The notes beneath the pieces are model-generated. The model worked only from the letters and a program-made list of their open reading frames with translations, searched no databases and was not told where the DNA came from. Positions 14,694 through 22,259 of a DNA stretch of 32,136 bases are shown here, one piece after another (positions within the stretch are counted from its first letter, which is position 1; every line of letters starts with the position of its first letter). The stretch is taken from positions 1 through 32,136 of the forward strand of contig CALMMG010000202.1 of the NCBI GenBank assembly GCA_937868185.1, written 5' to 3'. The position numbers were made by a program, and so were the translations under genes. The DNA comes from an uncultured Pseudomonadota bacterium. GTDB lineage: Bacteria; Desulfobacterota; Desulfobulbia; Desulfobulbales; Desulfurivibrionaceae.

Positions 14694-14941
14694 AAACGAC
14701 AGGGGGTTTTGTGATGAAATTCGAGGAAAAGAAGTTTTGCCGCGTCACCACCCTGGCCGAGCGTTGGGATTGTTCAACCCGTAGGATCTACTATCTGGTG
14801 GAAAGAAACGTGCTATCCCCCTGGCACCCGGAACGGCAGGTGGGGAAAAAGGGGATGATGTTGGATGTCGCCAGGGTTCTGGAAGTGGAGCGGGATGGGG
14901 TGATTGTAGATTACATTGGAGAGAAGTTGGACGGACAATAA
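14690..14941 (+). CDS. MerR-like/excisionase-type HTH protein
   Basis: A protein of 83 residues from ATG 14690, overlapping the terminase stop (ATGA); ATG 14714 is a possible shorter start. Residues about 16-66 form a winged helix-turn-helix of the MerR/AlpA/Xis type (VTTLAERWDCSTRRIYYLVE, then VGKKGMMLDVARVLEVE). It could be the excisionase, though it is about 14 kb from the integrase, or a regulator of late genes; the terminator about 300 bases downstream makes the second idea attractive. Confidence 0.7.
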   Translation: MKTTGGFVMKFEEKKFCRVTTLAERWDCSTRRIYYLVERNVLSPWHPERQVGKKGMMLDVARVLEVERDGVIVDYIGEKLDGQ

Positions 14942-14960
14942 AATAACCGGAGGACAAGAA

Positions 14961-15146
14961 ATGAAATATTTTCGGTGGGTATTTATTATCCCTTTTGGCT
15001 TGTTCGAGACTGCCCTTATGCTGCTATTCTTTTTCTTGGCTCTGGTTGGTAAATGGCACAACCCAGCGAATAAACTGGCCTGGGAGATTATCGTCTATGC
15101 AAAAACACTACCTGGAATTGAGTGGTATTGTGGAGGTAAGCCATGA
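14961..15146 (+). CDS. Small membrane protein
   Basis: A protein of 61 residues from ATG 14961, with GGAGG seven bases upstream. One long hydrophobic helix (about 5-28, WVFIIPFGLFETALMLLFFF) is followed by a short soluble tail. Function unknown. A 16-residue frame overlapping its stop (15143-15193) may be a remnant and is not annotated as a gene. Confidence 0.65.
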   Translation: MKYFRWVFIIPFGLFETALMLLFFFLALVGKWHNPANKLAWEIIVYAKTLPGIEWYCGGKP

Positions 15147-15253
15147 GTGAAGAACTGACAAGAACGCATATTTTATGCTCTGGATGGATATAAAGCTGGA
15201 ACAGCCCCTCCCTCATAAGTTGGTTGCCATCCGGAGCAGTTTTCAAGCAGCAT

Positions 15254-15282
15254 AACCCACCATATCTTGTGGTGGGTTTTTT
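15254..15282 (+). terminator. Intrinsic terminator inside the late region
   Basis: A perfect 9-base stem, AACCCACCA (15254-15262) with TGGTGGGTT (15270-15278), has a 7-base loop and runs into six T residues (15277-15282). This is a textbook rho-independent terminator on the plus strand. It separates the packaging genes from the head genes, so the head-tail operon needs its own promoter after it or an antitermination factor. The rest of 15147-15370 holds no supported gene and no promoter I could defend. Confidence 0.85.
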
Positions 15283-15370
15283 ATTCACCCCTGCATTTTG
15301 TGTGCAAATGCCCCCCTTTGCCCCCTTTTGCTGTATGTAAATTCTTGCCAGGTCGCCATAGAATGGCAAC

Positions 15371-15922
15371 ATGGATACCACCCCCACCACAGAGCCCACC
15401 CAAGCCACCGCAGGCGATACTGTTTCCTGGTTGATCGCCTTACCGGATTATCCGGCCTCGGCTGGGTGGGCTCTTTCCTATGCCCTGCTTGTTCCCTCCG
15501 GGGTGGTGGCCATTTCCTCAGTGGCCTCTGGTGACGATCATCTGGTAGAGGTCGCCGCTGCCACCTCCGCTGCCTGGCCTGCCGGTTCATTCTCCTGGCA
15601 GGGGTATGTCACCCATGCCACCTATGGCCGCAAAACCGTCCGCAGCGGCCTGCTCACCATCCTGCCCAACTTCGCCACCGCCACCGATGGCAAGACCACG
15701 GCCCGCAAGCTGCTCACCGCCATTGAGGCGGTGCTCCAGGGATCGGCCGATCTTTCCCAGAAAACCATCGAGATCAACGGCAAGCGCATCGACCGCCATT
15801 CCATCACCGAGCTGTTTACCGTCCGCTCCCGCTTGCAGCAGGAAGTGCAGCAGGAAGAGGCGGCCGCCCGGATTGCCGCAGGCCTTGGCTCCGGTAACCG
15901 AATTCTGACGAGGTTCTTATGA
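15371..15922 (+). CDS. Head protein at the gpW position
   Basis: A protein of 183 residues. The N-terminal 100 residues look beta-rich (TVSWLIALPDYPASAGWALS, then AAWPAGSFSWQGYVTH). The C-terminal part is helical (ARKLLTAIEAVLQGSA, then INGKRIDRHSITELFTVRS), faintly recalling lambda gpW. This two-part family commonly precedes the portal in lambda-like phages. In lambda gpW sits between A and B and helps seal the packaged head. The ribosome-binding site is weak. It is the first gene after the terminator and its stop overlaps the portal start. Confidence 0.65.
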   Translation: MDTTPTTEPTQATAGDTVSWLIALPDYPASAGWALSYALLVPSGVVAISSVASGDDHLVEVAAATSAAWPAGSFSWQGYVTHATYGRKTVRSGLLTILPNFATATDGKTTARKLLTAIEAVLQGSADLSQKTIEINGKRIDRHSITELFTVRSRLQQEVQQEEAAARIAAGLGSGNRILTRFL

Positions 15923-17430
15923 AAAAGACCCTCTCCCGGATTGCCTCATTTTTGGGTTTTGCTCCTGCTCCAGTGCAGCGGCGCGACTATGCCGGGGCGC
16001 GGATCGACCGGCTCACCAACTCCTGGAAGTCATCCAACCAATCAGCCGATGGGGTGCTGCGCTATTCCCTGCCCATCCTGCGTGCCCGCTCCCGCGATCT
16101 GGCCGAGAATAACGATTATGTCTCCGGCTATCTGGAGCTGCTCTCCAATAAGGTCATCGGCCCCAATGGGGTGCGGCTGCAGTCCAAGGTGCGCGGCGGC
16201 GATGGAAAGCTCGATAAAGATGCCAACACCGCCATTGAAAAGGCCTTTGCTGCCTGGGGCAAGAAAGGCGTCTGCGATGTCACCGGCAAGCTCTCCTGGG
16301 TGGAGTGCCAGCGCTTGGCTCTGATCTCCATGGCCCGTGATGGCGAGGTGTTCGTCCGGATCATCCGGCAGCGCGGGATCAACCGCTGCAACCTGGCCCT
16401 GCAGTTTATCGAGGCCGACATGGTGGATGTCAACAAGAACGACACCCTGGAAAACGGCAACACCATCCGCATGGGCGTGGAGCTGACCCCCTTCGACCGG
16501 CCGGTGGCCTACCATGTATTCAAGCGCCACCCCGGCAATAGCGCTTTCGGCACCACCGCAGGCGACACCATCCGCATCCCGGCCGAGGATATGCTCCACA
16601 TCTACCGCCAGCTTCGCCCGGGCCAGACCAGGGGCATCCCCTGGACCGCCTCGATCATGACCAGACTCCACCATCTGGGGGCCTACGAAGAGGCGGCGAT
16701 CATCAACGCCCGCACCGGCGCCTCGAAAATGGGCTTTTTCACCCGTGGCCTGGATGCCAGCTCCGGGCTTGATTACGGAAAGGACACCACCGGCAATCTG
16801 ATCAGCGAGGTGGAGCCAGGCTCCATGGAGACCTTGCCGGTCGGTTATGATTTTAAGTCCTTCGACCCGGCCTACCCCTCCAACGAATACGATGGCTTTG
16901 TCAAGCGCCAGATCAAGGGCGCCTCCTGCGGGTTGCCTGGGGCCACCTATGCCGACCTGTCAAATGATCTAGAAAGTGTCAATTTCAGCTCCATCCGCTC
17001 CGGCACCATCAACGCCCGCGACTCGTATCGGGTTTTGCAGACCCTGCTCAAGGAGCAGCTGCTGCTGCCGGTTTTTGAGCTGTGGCTCGACATGGCCCTC
17101 ACCTTTGGCCAGATCACCGTGGTCAACGGAAAGCGCGGCCCCAACACCACCCTGTCCGTGGCGAACTACGACAAATACAACGCCCCGCTCTTTGTCGGGC
17201 GCGGCTGGGATTGGGTGGACCCGCTCAAGGATCAGAAGGCCAACAGCGAGGCCCTTGGAAACAGAGTGACCACCCGCACCCGGATCGCCGCCGAGATGGG
17301 CGACGACTTCGAGGACATCCTGGCCGAGCAGGCCAGAGAGAAAGAGCTGGCTGCCGAATATGGCATCGATCTTGAACCACTGCCGCAACCGGCGGCCGCT
17401 GCACCAGCCCCACCGCCAGAGGAGGATTAA
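15919..17430 (+). CDS. Portal protein, lambda family
   Basis: A protein of 503 residues that forms the dodecameric ring at the head vertex through which DNA is packaged and ejected. Family signals include YAGARIDRLTNSWKSSNQSA near the N-terminus, RSRDLAENNDYVSGYLELL, the ARDGEVFVRII stretch, GQTRGIPWTASIMTRLHHL and the clip/crown helices ending with VTTRTRIAAEMGDDFEDIL. The Ala/Pro-rich C-terminus is usual. The ATG overlaps the preceding stop. The protease-capsid fusion follows three bases downstream. Confidence 0.95.
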   Translation: MKKTLSRIASFLGFAPAPVQRRDYAGARIDRLTNSWKSSNQSADGVLRYSLPILRARSRDLAENNDYVSGYLELLSNKVIGPNGVRLQSKVRGGDGKLDKDANTAIEKAFAAWGKKGVCDVTGKLSWVECQRLALISMARDGEVFVRIIRQRGINRCNLALQFIEADMVDVNKNDTLENGNTIRMGVELTPFDRPVAYHVFKRHPGNSAFGTTAGDTIRIPAEDMLHIYRQLRPGQTRGIPWTASIMTRLHHLGAYEEAAIINARTGASKMGFFTRGLDASSGLDYGKDTTGNLISEVEPGSMETLPVGYDFKSFDPAYPSNEYDGFVKRQIKGASCGLPGATYADLSNDLESVNFSSIRSGTINARDSYRVLQTLLKEQLLLPVFELWLDMALTFGQITVVNGKRGPNTTLSVANYDKYNAPLFVGRGWDWVDPLKDQKANSEALGNRVTTRTRIAAEMGDDFEDILAEQAREKELAAEYGIDLEPLPQPAAAAPAPPPEED

Positions 17431-17432
17431 GC

Positions 17433-19301
17433 ATGGGAAAAACCATCAAAACAGGAACCCTGACCCGGATTCTCAGCCTCAACCGGGAACAGATCAACCA
17501 GGACACCCGCACCGTGGCGCTCTCTTTTTCATCGGAGGCCCCGGTGGAGCGCTGGTTCGGCATTGAAATACTCGACCACTCCAAGGGCTCCATGCGGGCG
17601 GATCGGATCACGGCGGGCGGCCCCCTGCTGATGGATCACGACCGCACGGACCAGATCGGAGTGGTGGAAGATGTTGCCATCACCACGGATAGAAAAGGCC
17701 AGGCCAGCGTGCGTTTCGGCAAATCCGCCCGCGCCGAGGAGATCTATCAGGATGTGCTGGATGGCATCCGCACCAATGTGAGTGTCGGCTACCAGATCCA
17801 CAAGATGGAAGTCGATGATCCGGAATCCAACTGCCCCACCTGCCGCGCCACCGATTGGGAGCCGCTGGAGATCAGCATCGTTTCCATCCCTGCCGACACC
17901 TCGGTCGGGGTTGGCAGATCGCAGGAAGAGGCAGACCACGAAACAGAAATTTTTTCCCGAACCATACAAGAGGAGCACACCATGCCCGATAAAACCGAAA
18001 CCACCGTTGATGTTGTCGCCATCCGTAACGAAGCCCGCAAGGATGAGCAGGCCAGAGTCCGGGATATTATGTCCATCGGCGAGCGCCAGAAGCTGCCCGA
18101 CCTGGCCCGCCAGTTTGTGGACAACGGCAAGTCCGTTGATGAGTTCCGCGCCGTGGTGCTCGATGAGATGGAGAAGCGCGGCGCCATCACCCCGGTAAAA
18201 ACCACCGCCGAGATCGGCTTGACCAAGGAAGAGACCCGCGAATTCAGCATGGTCCGGGCCATCAATGCCCTGGCCAATCCCAACGACCGCAACGCCTTTG
18301 AGGCTGCCAAGTTCGAGTTCGAGGTTTCCCGAGCCGTGGCCGCCAAGCTGAAACGCTCCCCCCAGGGGTTCTTCATCCCCATGGAGGTCCAGAAACGTGA
18401 CCTGCTCAAGGGCACCGCTTCTGCCGGCGGCAACACCGTGGCCACCAACATGCTCTCCGGCTCATTCATCGATATGCTGCGCAATCGGATGATGGTCAAC
18501 CGCATGGGCGCCACCGTTTTGGGCGGCCTGGTTGGCGATGTTGCCATCCCCTCGCAGTCAGGCGGGGCAACCGCTTACTGGGTGGCTGAGAACACCGCAG
18601 TCACCGAAAGCGAGCAGACCTTCGGCCAGGTGACCCTTGCCCCCAAGACCGTGGGTGGCTTCACCGATATAAGCCGCAAGCTGTTGATGCAATCCTCCAT
18701 GGATGTGGAGTCCCTGGTCACCAGCGACCTCTCCAAGATCCTCGCCCTGGAGATCGACCGCGCTGCCCTGCATGGCTCCAACTCCAACGGCCAGCCCAAG
18801 GGTATCGCCGCTACGGCCGGAATCGGTTCGGTGGCAGGTGGTGCAACCGGCGCCGCTCCCACCTATGCCAACATGATCTCCCTCTGGTCTGAGGTTGCCA
18901 TCGACAATGCCGACATCGGCTCCCTGGGCTTTTTGACCAACTCCAAGGTGATCGGCAAGCTGATGACCACCCAGAAGGTTGCCACCTACGGCAACGACTT
19001 CGTGGTCAACGCCTTCCCGAACCAGGAAGGATTCACCGATGCGGCTGGCATGCGCCTCGGGGTTTCCAACCAGGTCTCCTCCGCCCTGACCAAGTCCACC
19101 TCCGTGGGCATCTGCTCGGCCATCTTCTTCGGCAACTGGGCGGATCTGATCATCGGCCAGTGGGGCGGGTTGGATGTCCTGGTGGACCCATACACCGGCG
19201 GCGCTGCCGGCACCGTGCGGGTGCGGGTGCTCCAGGATGTGGACATCGCCGTGCGGCATGCGGAGTCCTTCGCCGCCATGCTCGATGCCCTGACCGCATA
19301 A
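17433..19301 (+). CDS. Fused prohead protease and HK97-type major capsid protein
   Basis: A single frame of 622 residues combines two proteins that are usually separate. Residues 1-165 are an HK97-type (U35) prohead protease: GGPLLMDHD with H69, VSVGYQI with S117 and LEISIVSIPADT with S151 as catalytic candidates. Residues about 184-290 resemble a delta/scaffold segment, and about 300-622 are the HK97-fold capsid protein (PQGFFIPMEVQ, GGATAYWVAENTAV, RVRVLQDVDIAVRHAESFAA). An internal GAGGAG followed by ATG at 17982 (residue 184) lies exactly at the junction and could give capsid without protease. Confidence 0.95.
   Translation: MGKTIKTGTLTRILSLNREQINQDTRTVALSFSSEAPVERWFGIEILDHSKGSMRADRITAGGPLLMDHDRTDQIGVVEDVAITTDRKGQASVRFGKSARAEEIYQDVLDGIRTNVSVGYQIHKMEVDDPESNCPTCRATDWEPLEISIVSIPADTSVGVGRSQEEADHETEIFSRTIQEEHTMPDKTETTVDVVAIRNEARKDEQARVRDIMSIGERQKLPDLARQFVDNGKSVDEFRAVVLDEMEKRGAITPVKTTAEIGLTKEETREFSMVRAINALANPNDRNAFEAAKFEFEVSRAVAAKLKRSPQGFFIPMEVQKRDLLKGTASAGGNTVATNMLSGSFIDMLRNRMMVNRMGATVLGGLVGDVAIPSQSGGATAYWVAENTAVTESEQTFGQVTLAPKTVGGFTDISRKLLMQSSMDVESLVTSDLSKILALEIDRAALHGSNSNGQPKGIAATAGIGSVAGGATGAAPTYANMISLWSEVAIDNADIGSLGFLTNSKVIGKLMTTQKVATYGNDFVVNAFPNQEGFTDAAGMRLGVSNQVSSALTKSTSVGICSAIFFGNWADLIIGQWGGLDVLVDPYTGGAAGTVRVRVLQDVDIAVRHAESFAAMLDALTA
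17966..17984 (+). promoter_or_regulatory. Internal ribosome-binding site and ATG at the protease-capsid junction
   Basis: Inside the fusion gene, AAGAGGAG is followed by ACACC-like spacing and an in-frame ATG at 17982 (residue 184, start MPDKTETTVD). Spacing and strength match a normal gene start. Initiation here would make a 439-residue scaffold-capsid protein in excess over the full fusion. Confidence 0.6.
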
Positions 19302-19314
19302 GCCAAACCATAAC

Positions 19315-19336
19315 CGGGGCGGGTAACACCGCCCCG
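19315..19336 (+). other. GC-rich hairpin after the capsid gene
   Basis: CGGGGCGG (19315-19322) pairs perfectly with CCGCCCCG (19329-19336) around a GTAACA loop. No T-run follows, so it is not a simple intrinsic terminator. Its place directly after the most highly expressed gene suggests mRNA 3'-end protection or partial attenuation of the next genes. Confidence 0.55.
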
Positions 19337-19352
19337 ATGTGAGGACCCCATC

Positions 19353-19670
19353 ATGAAACTGAAAGCATTGAGAAACATCCTGGTGAAAGGCGAGCACGTT
19401 GGCGAGGGTGAGCTGTTCGATACCGACACCGACACCGCCAACGCCCTGCTGGCCACGAGAAAGGTGCGGATTGCCACCGATCTCAAGAAAGAAGAGGCCG
19501 CTGCCAAGAAGGCTGCGAAAGAAGCAGAGAAAAAAGCCAAGGAAGAAGCTGAGGCAAAAGCCAAGGAAGAAGCTGAGGCCGAGGAAAAAGCCAAGGAAGA
19601 AGCAGAAGCCGAGGCCAAAGCCAAGGAAGAAGCAGAAGCCGCCGCGGCTGCCAAGGACGGGCAGGAGTAA
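19353..19670 (+). CDS. FI-position protein with a Lys/Glu/Ala repeat tail
   Basis: A protein of 105 residues. The first 45 form a small domain (KALRNILVKGEHVGEGELF, then ANALLATRKVRIA) seen in phage head-region proteins. The remaining 60 are almost only K, E and A, probably one long alpha-helix. Its coding DNA contains a 20-base unit repeated four times. It occupies the lambda FI position, between capsid and FII. Role in DNA packaging or head maturation is inference. Confidence 0.65.
   Translation: MKLKALRNILVKGEHVGEGELFDTDTDTANALLATRKVRIATDLKKEEAAAKKAAKEAEKKAKEEAEAKAKEEAEAEEKAKEEAEAEAKAKEEAEAAAAAKDGQE
19536..19639 (+). repeat. Imperfect tandem repeat encoding the KEEAEA tail
   Basis: A unit beginning GCCAAGGAAGAAGC and continuing TGAGGC or AGAAGC starts at 19536, 19560, 19590 and 19620. 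Period lengths are 24, 30 and 30 bases, multiples of three, so copy-number changes keep the frame. Confidence 0.85.
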
Positions 19671-19961
19671 ATGAAATTCTCCGCCGCCGACATGCAGGCC
19701 ATGCTTTCCGCCATTGGTGGGCCTGTTCTCATTGGGGCGGTTCCGGCCACCGGGGTTTTTACCGGCCCCGGCCAGCCGGTGGTCCGCGATGGCGTCACGA
19801 TGATCACCGATGCCCCCACCCTGTTGCTCTCGGAAACGGATGCGGCCACAGTGGTAAAGGATTCCACCGTCATCACCATCGACGGCACACAATATCAGGC
19901 CTACGAAAAGACGCCGGATGGCGCCGGGTTCGTGGAGCTTGATCTTACGAGGGATTTCTGA
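19671..19961 (+). CDS. Head-tail attachment protein, FII-like
   Basis: A protein of 96 residues immediately after the preceding stop. The predominantly beta character (GVTMITDAPTLLLSETDAAT, then TVITIDGTQYQAYEKTPDG) and the position match lambda FII-type head-tail connector proteins. It would bridge the portal/head completion proteins and the tail. Its stop overlaps the next ATG by one base (TGATGG). Confidence 0.65.
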   Translation: MKFSAADMQAMLSAIGGPVLIGAVPATGVFTGPGQPVVRDGVTMITDAPTLLLSETDAATVVKDSTVITIDGTQYQAYEKTPDGAGFVELDLTRDF

Positions 19962-20383
19962 TGGCAGCCAAGCGCCCGGTTATTCTGGAAGCACTCAAGA
20001 CCCTACTCAAGGCTGGGGTTTCGGCGGTGGCAAACCGGGTCTATCTGCCCTGGGACGCCATGCCGGATCTGGACAATGCCCCCATGCTCCAGATCGCCAT
20101 TGATGATTCCAGCACCGATGCGGGTGCGATCATCGGGATGTGGGAGCATGTGGTGCCGGTAAACATCGGCGCCATCAAGACTGGCAAGTTTGATTACCAG
20201 GCGGTGTGCGACCTTCTCAACACCGCAGCCGGCGCGATATTTGCCGATTATACCCTGGGAGGACAGGTGGAGAGCATTGAAATTACAGGGCAGGCTGATC
20301 ATCTGACCCAGGGCGGCGACAGAATCCTCTGGCCGCACCTCACCGCCCGGATCGTTTACCGAACCCAGCGCGGCGCGCTGTAA
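19961..20383 (+). CDS. Tail terminator, gpU-like
   Basis: A protein of 140 residues. A helical start (RPVILEALKTLLKAG) is followed by alternating strands and helices (MLQIAIDDSSTDAG, then VNIGAIKTGKFDYQAVCDLL) as in tail-terminator proteins that cap the tail tube and join it to the head. In lambda order gpZ would come between this gene and the FII-like gene; none does. Assignment rests mainly on position and general fold. Confidence 0.6.
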   Translation: MAAKRPVILEALKTLLKAGVSAVANRVYLPWDAMPDLDNAPMLQIAIDDSSTDAGAIIGMWEHVVPVNIGAIKTGKFDYQAVCDLLNTAAGAIFADYTLGGQVESIEITGQADHLTQGGDRILWPHLTARIVYRTQRGAL

Positions 20384-20408
20384 AGAAAAATAGCAAGGAG
20401 ACACCACC

Positions 20409-21656
20409 ATGCCCCAGGCAAAAGGATCAAACGCATATCTGGCATTGCAGCAGGAGGGTGCGGCGTATGCTGTTGACCCCACCACCCCTGCCACCACCAA
20501 GATCTATTTCGAGTCGGAATCCCTCTCCAAGTCGCTGGGGTTGAACGATTCCTCCATCATGCGCGGCAACCGCAACGCCGCCGCCCCTACCCGGGGCAAC
20601 ATCGATGTGGCCGGCGGCTTCTCCACCGAGCTGATGGCCGGGCTGGGAGCGATCATGTACGGCACCCTGGGCAGCGTGGCCACCACCGCCAACTCCGGCA
20701 CCGGCGAGGCGTTGGGCTCGGCTCTCACCACGCCTGCGGCAGTAATCGACACCCCCAACCAGACCATGACTGTCACCTCCACCGCCCACGGCATTGCCCT
20801 GGGAGATGTGGTGCAGATCGCCGGGCTCACCGCCCCCACCTCGCTGAATAGCCTGTACTGCAAGTGCATCGCAGTCACCTCGGCCAACATCTTTATCCTG
20901 CGCATCCCGGTGGGAACCACCTCCACCTTTACCCTGGGCACTGGCACCTTGAAAAAGGTAACCACCCCGGCCACCACCTACCTCCACACTCTCAAGGTCG
21001 GCTCCTGCCTGCCTTCATTCCTGGTGGAGAAGGGGTTTTCCGACATCGGCCAGTATTTCAAATACAACGGCTGCAAGTTCGGCAAGATGGGGTTGGAGAT
21101 CAGCTCATCCGGACCCCAGAAGATGTCCTTTGATCTCATGGGCGCCAAGGAGACCGTTTCCACATCTCCTTTTGCCGCCACCCCCACCGACCTGGGCAAG
21201 GCTTCCTTTGATGGCTTGGCCATTGGCACCATCGAGGAGGGCGGAGTCGCCATTGCCATTGTTTCTGCCATCTCCGGCCTCTCTTTCGAGAACGACCTGG
21301 ACGGCGACACCTTCCTGGTCGGCGGTGGCGGCATGCGCGGCGCGGTAAACGAAGGGATCGTCAAGGTATCCGGCACCCTCAAGGCTCTGTTCCAGGATGT
21401 GGTCCTCTATAACAAGGCGCTGAACAACACGGAGTCCTCCCTGCGGGTGGTCTATAACCGGGGCACCGGTGCCGGCACCGCCACCAACGAGTCCATCGAG
21501 TTCAAGCTGCCCGAGCTGGTGTTCAGCGTCAAGACCCCGGCTGCGGACAAGCCCGGCGGGTTGTGGGTGGAGCTGGGTTTCTCCGCCTACTACGACAACG
21601 CAGCCGAGGCCAGCACTATGCAGGTCATTCTTAAAAACACCCAGTCGGCAGTCTAG
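20409..21656 (+). CDS. Tail tube (major tail) protein
   Basis: A protein of 415 residues, preceded by AAGGAG. The N-terminus (AKGSNAYLALQQEGAAY) and the body (SLGLNDSSIMRGNRNAAAP, STELMAGLGAIMYGTLGS, then the C-terminal KLPELVFSVKTPA) fit the phage tail-tube family. Residues about 115-180 appear to be an inserted beta domain with a TVTSTAHGIALGDVVQIAGL motif, recalling small Ig/FCCH-like decoration modules. It is longer than a minimal tube protein for that reason. It polymerises on the tape measure. Confidence 0.8.
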   Translation: MPQAKGSNAYLALQQEGAAYAVDPTTPATTKIYFESESLSKSLGLNDSSIMRGNRNAAAPTRGNIDVAGGFSTELMAGLGAIMYGTLGSVATTANSGTGEALGSALTTPAAVIDTPNQTMTVTSTAHGIALGDVVQIAGLTAPTSLNSLYCKCIAVTSANIFILRIPVGTTSTFTLGTGTLKKVTTPATTYLHTLKVGSCLPSFLVEKGFSDIGQYFKYNGCKFGKMGLEISSSGPQKMSFDLMGAKETVSTSPFAATPTDLGKASFDGLAIGTIEEGGVAIAIVSAISGLSFENDLDGDTFLVGGGGMRGAVNEGIVKVSGTLKALFQDVVLYNKALNNTESSLRVVYNRGTGAGTATNESIEFKLPELVFSVKTPAADKPGGLWVELGFSAYYDNAAEASTMQVILKNTQSAV

Positions 21657-21663
21657 GAGCCCC

Positions 21664-22059
21664 ATGAAAAAAAGCTATACCATCAACGGAAAAAAATACC
21701 ACCAGCAGCCCCTGGTCATCGGACAACTGGCCCGATTGCTCGGCGAGCTCAAGGGGGTCAAGCTGGTGGATCTCTCCCCCATGGGGCTGATCTCCGCCTT
21801 TGGCGAAAAGCTTCCCCGCCTCCTGGCCTGCGTGCTGATCCCCGAGGACCAGAAGGTGCAGGAGATTGACCTGGATGGGTTGGCAGCGGAGCTCTGGGAG
21901 GTGGACATCGACACGGCTCTGGAGGTGGCTGCTGATTTTTTGTCCATGGCAAGCCTGGCCTCACTTTTGGAGAAGATCGAGAAGATGATGGCGGAGGCAA
22001 AAGCACAGCAGAGTGGTCAGAGACCGTCTGTGCCGCCCTCTCCGGCGGCTGCCCATTAA
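21664..22059 (+). CDS. Tail assembly chaperone, gpG-like
   Basis: A protein of 131 residues from ATG 21664, with GGAGCC just upstream. It is mostly helical (VIGQLARLLGELKGV, then VDIDTALEVAADFLSMASLA) and occupies the slot between tube and tape measure, as lambda gpG does. Its last 20 residues (Gln/Ser/Pro-rich) look like non-coding-style filler, while the -1 frame from about 22000 becomes a good open frame, the signature of programmed frameshifting to a GT fusion. Confidence 0.8.
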   Translation: MKKSYTINGKKYHQQPLVIGQLARLLGELKGVKLVDLSPMGLISAFGEKLPRLLACVLIPEDQKVQEIDLDGLAAELWEVDIDTALEVAADFLSMASLASLLEKIEKMMAEAKAQQSGQRPSVPPSPAAAH

Positions 22060-22259
22060 AGGGCAGGGAGATCCGCTGGTCGGTCACCCTGGAGGAGGCC
22101 ACCCCCTATCTCAAGTATAGGCAGCGGGAGATTCTCTTCCGGGAGGGAGTCCTGGCCTTCATCGGCATCAAGGATCAGGAGGCTGCGGCAGACCGGGATG
22201 TGGAGGAATACCAGGCAGCACTAAAGATGCAGGCGAGGCTGGCCCATGGCAACGAATAA
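21997..22259 (+). CDS. gpT-like extension made by -1 frameshift of the chaperone
   Basis: In the -1 frame the sequence is open from the chaperone's 3' end to TAA 22257-22259, encoding about 85 residues (EWSETVCAALSGG, then EIRWSVTLEEATPYLKYRQR) with no start codon of its own. Candidate slip sites are GGCAAAAG (21996-22003), where tRNA-Lys can slip on AAAA, and the canonical heptamer T TTT TTG (21936-21942). Codon use favours the first. A GC hairpin GCCGCC/GGCGGC (22032-22049) follows. The fusion would be about 198 residues and would bind the tape measure. The stop lies inside the tape-measure start. Confidence 0.8.

Noticed and set aside
15143-15193. A 16-codon frame overlapping the membrane protein stop (ATGA)
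   Set aside because: Too short to support. Neighbouring frames also give short readable stretches, so it could be a remnant, but no reconstruction was convincing.
15283-15370. A possible late promoter after the terminator (TATGTAAAT with TTGCCC)
   Set aside because: The spacing of 10 bases is wrong for sigma70. A promoter may exist but cannot be supported from sequence.
18558-19892. A 444-codon minus-strand open frame opposite the capsid gene
   Set aside because: Low-complexity translation of the Lys/Glu/Ala repeat and capsid in the antisense frame; no start context and no motifs.
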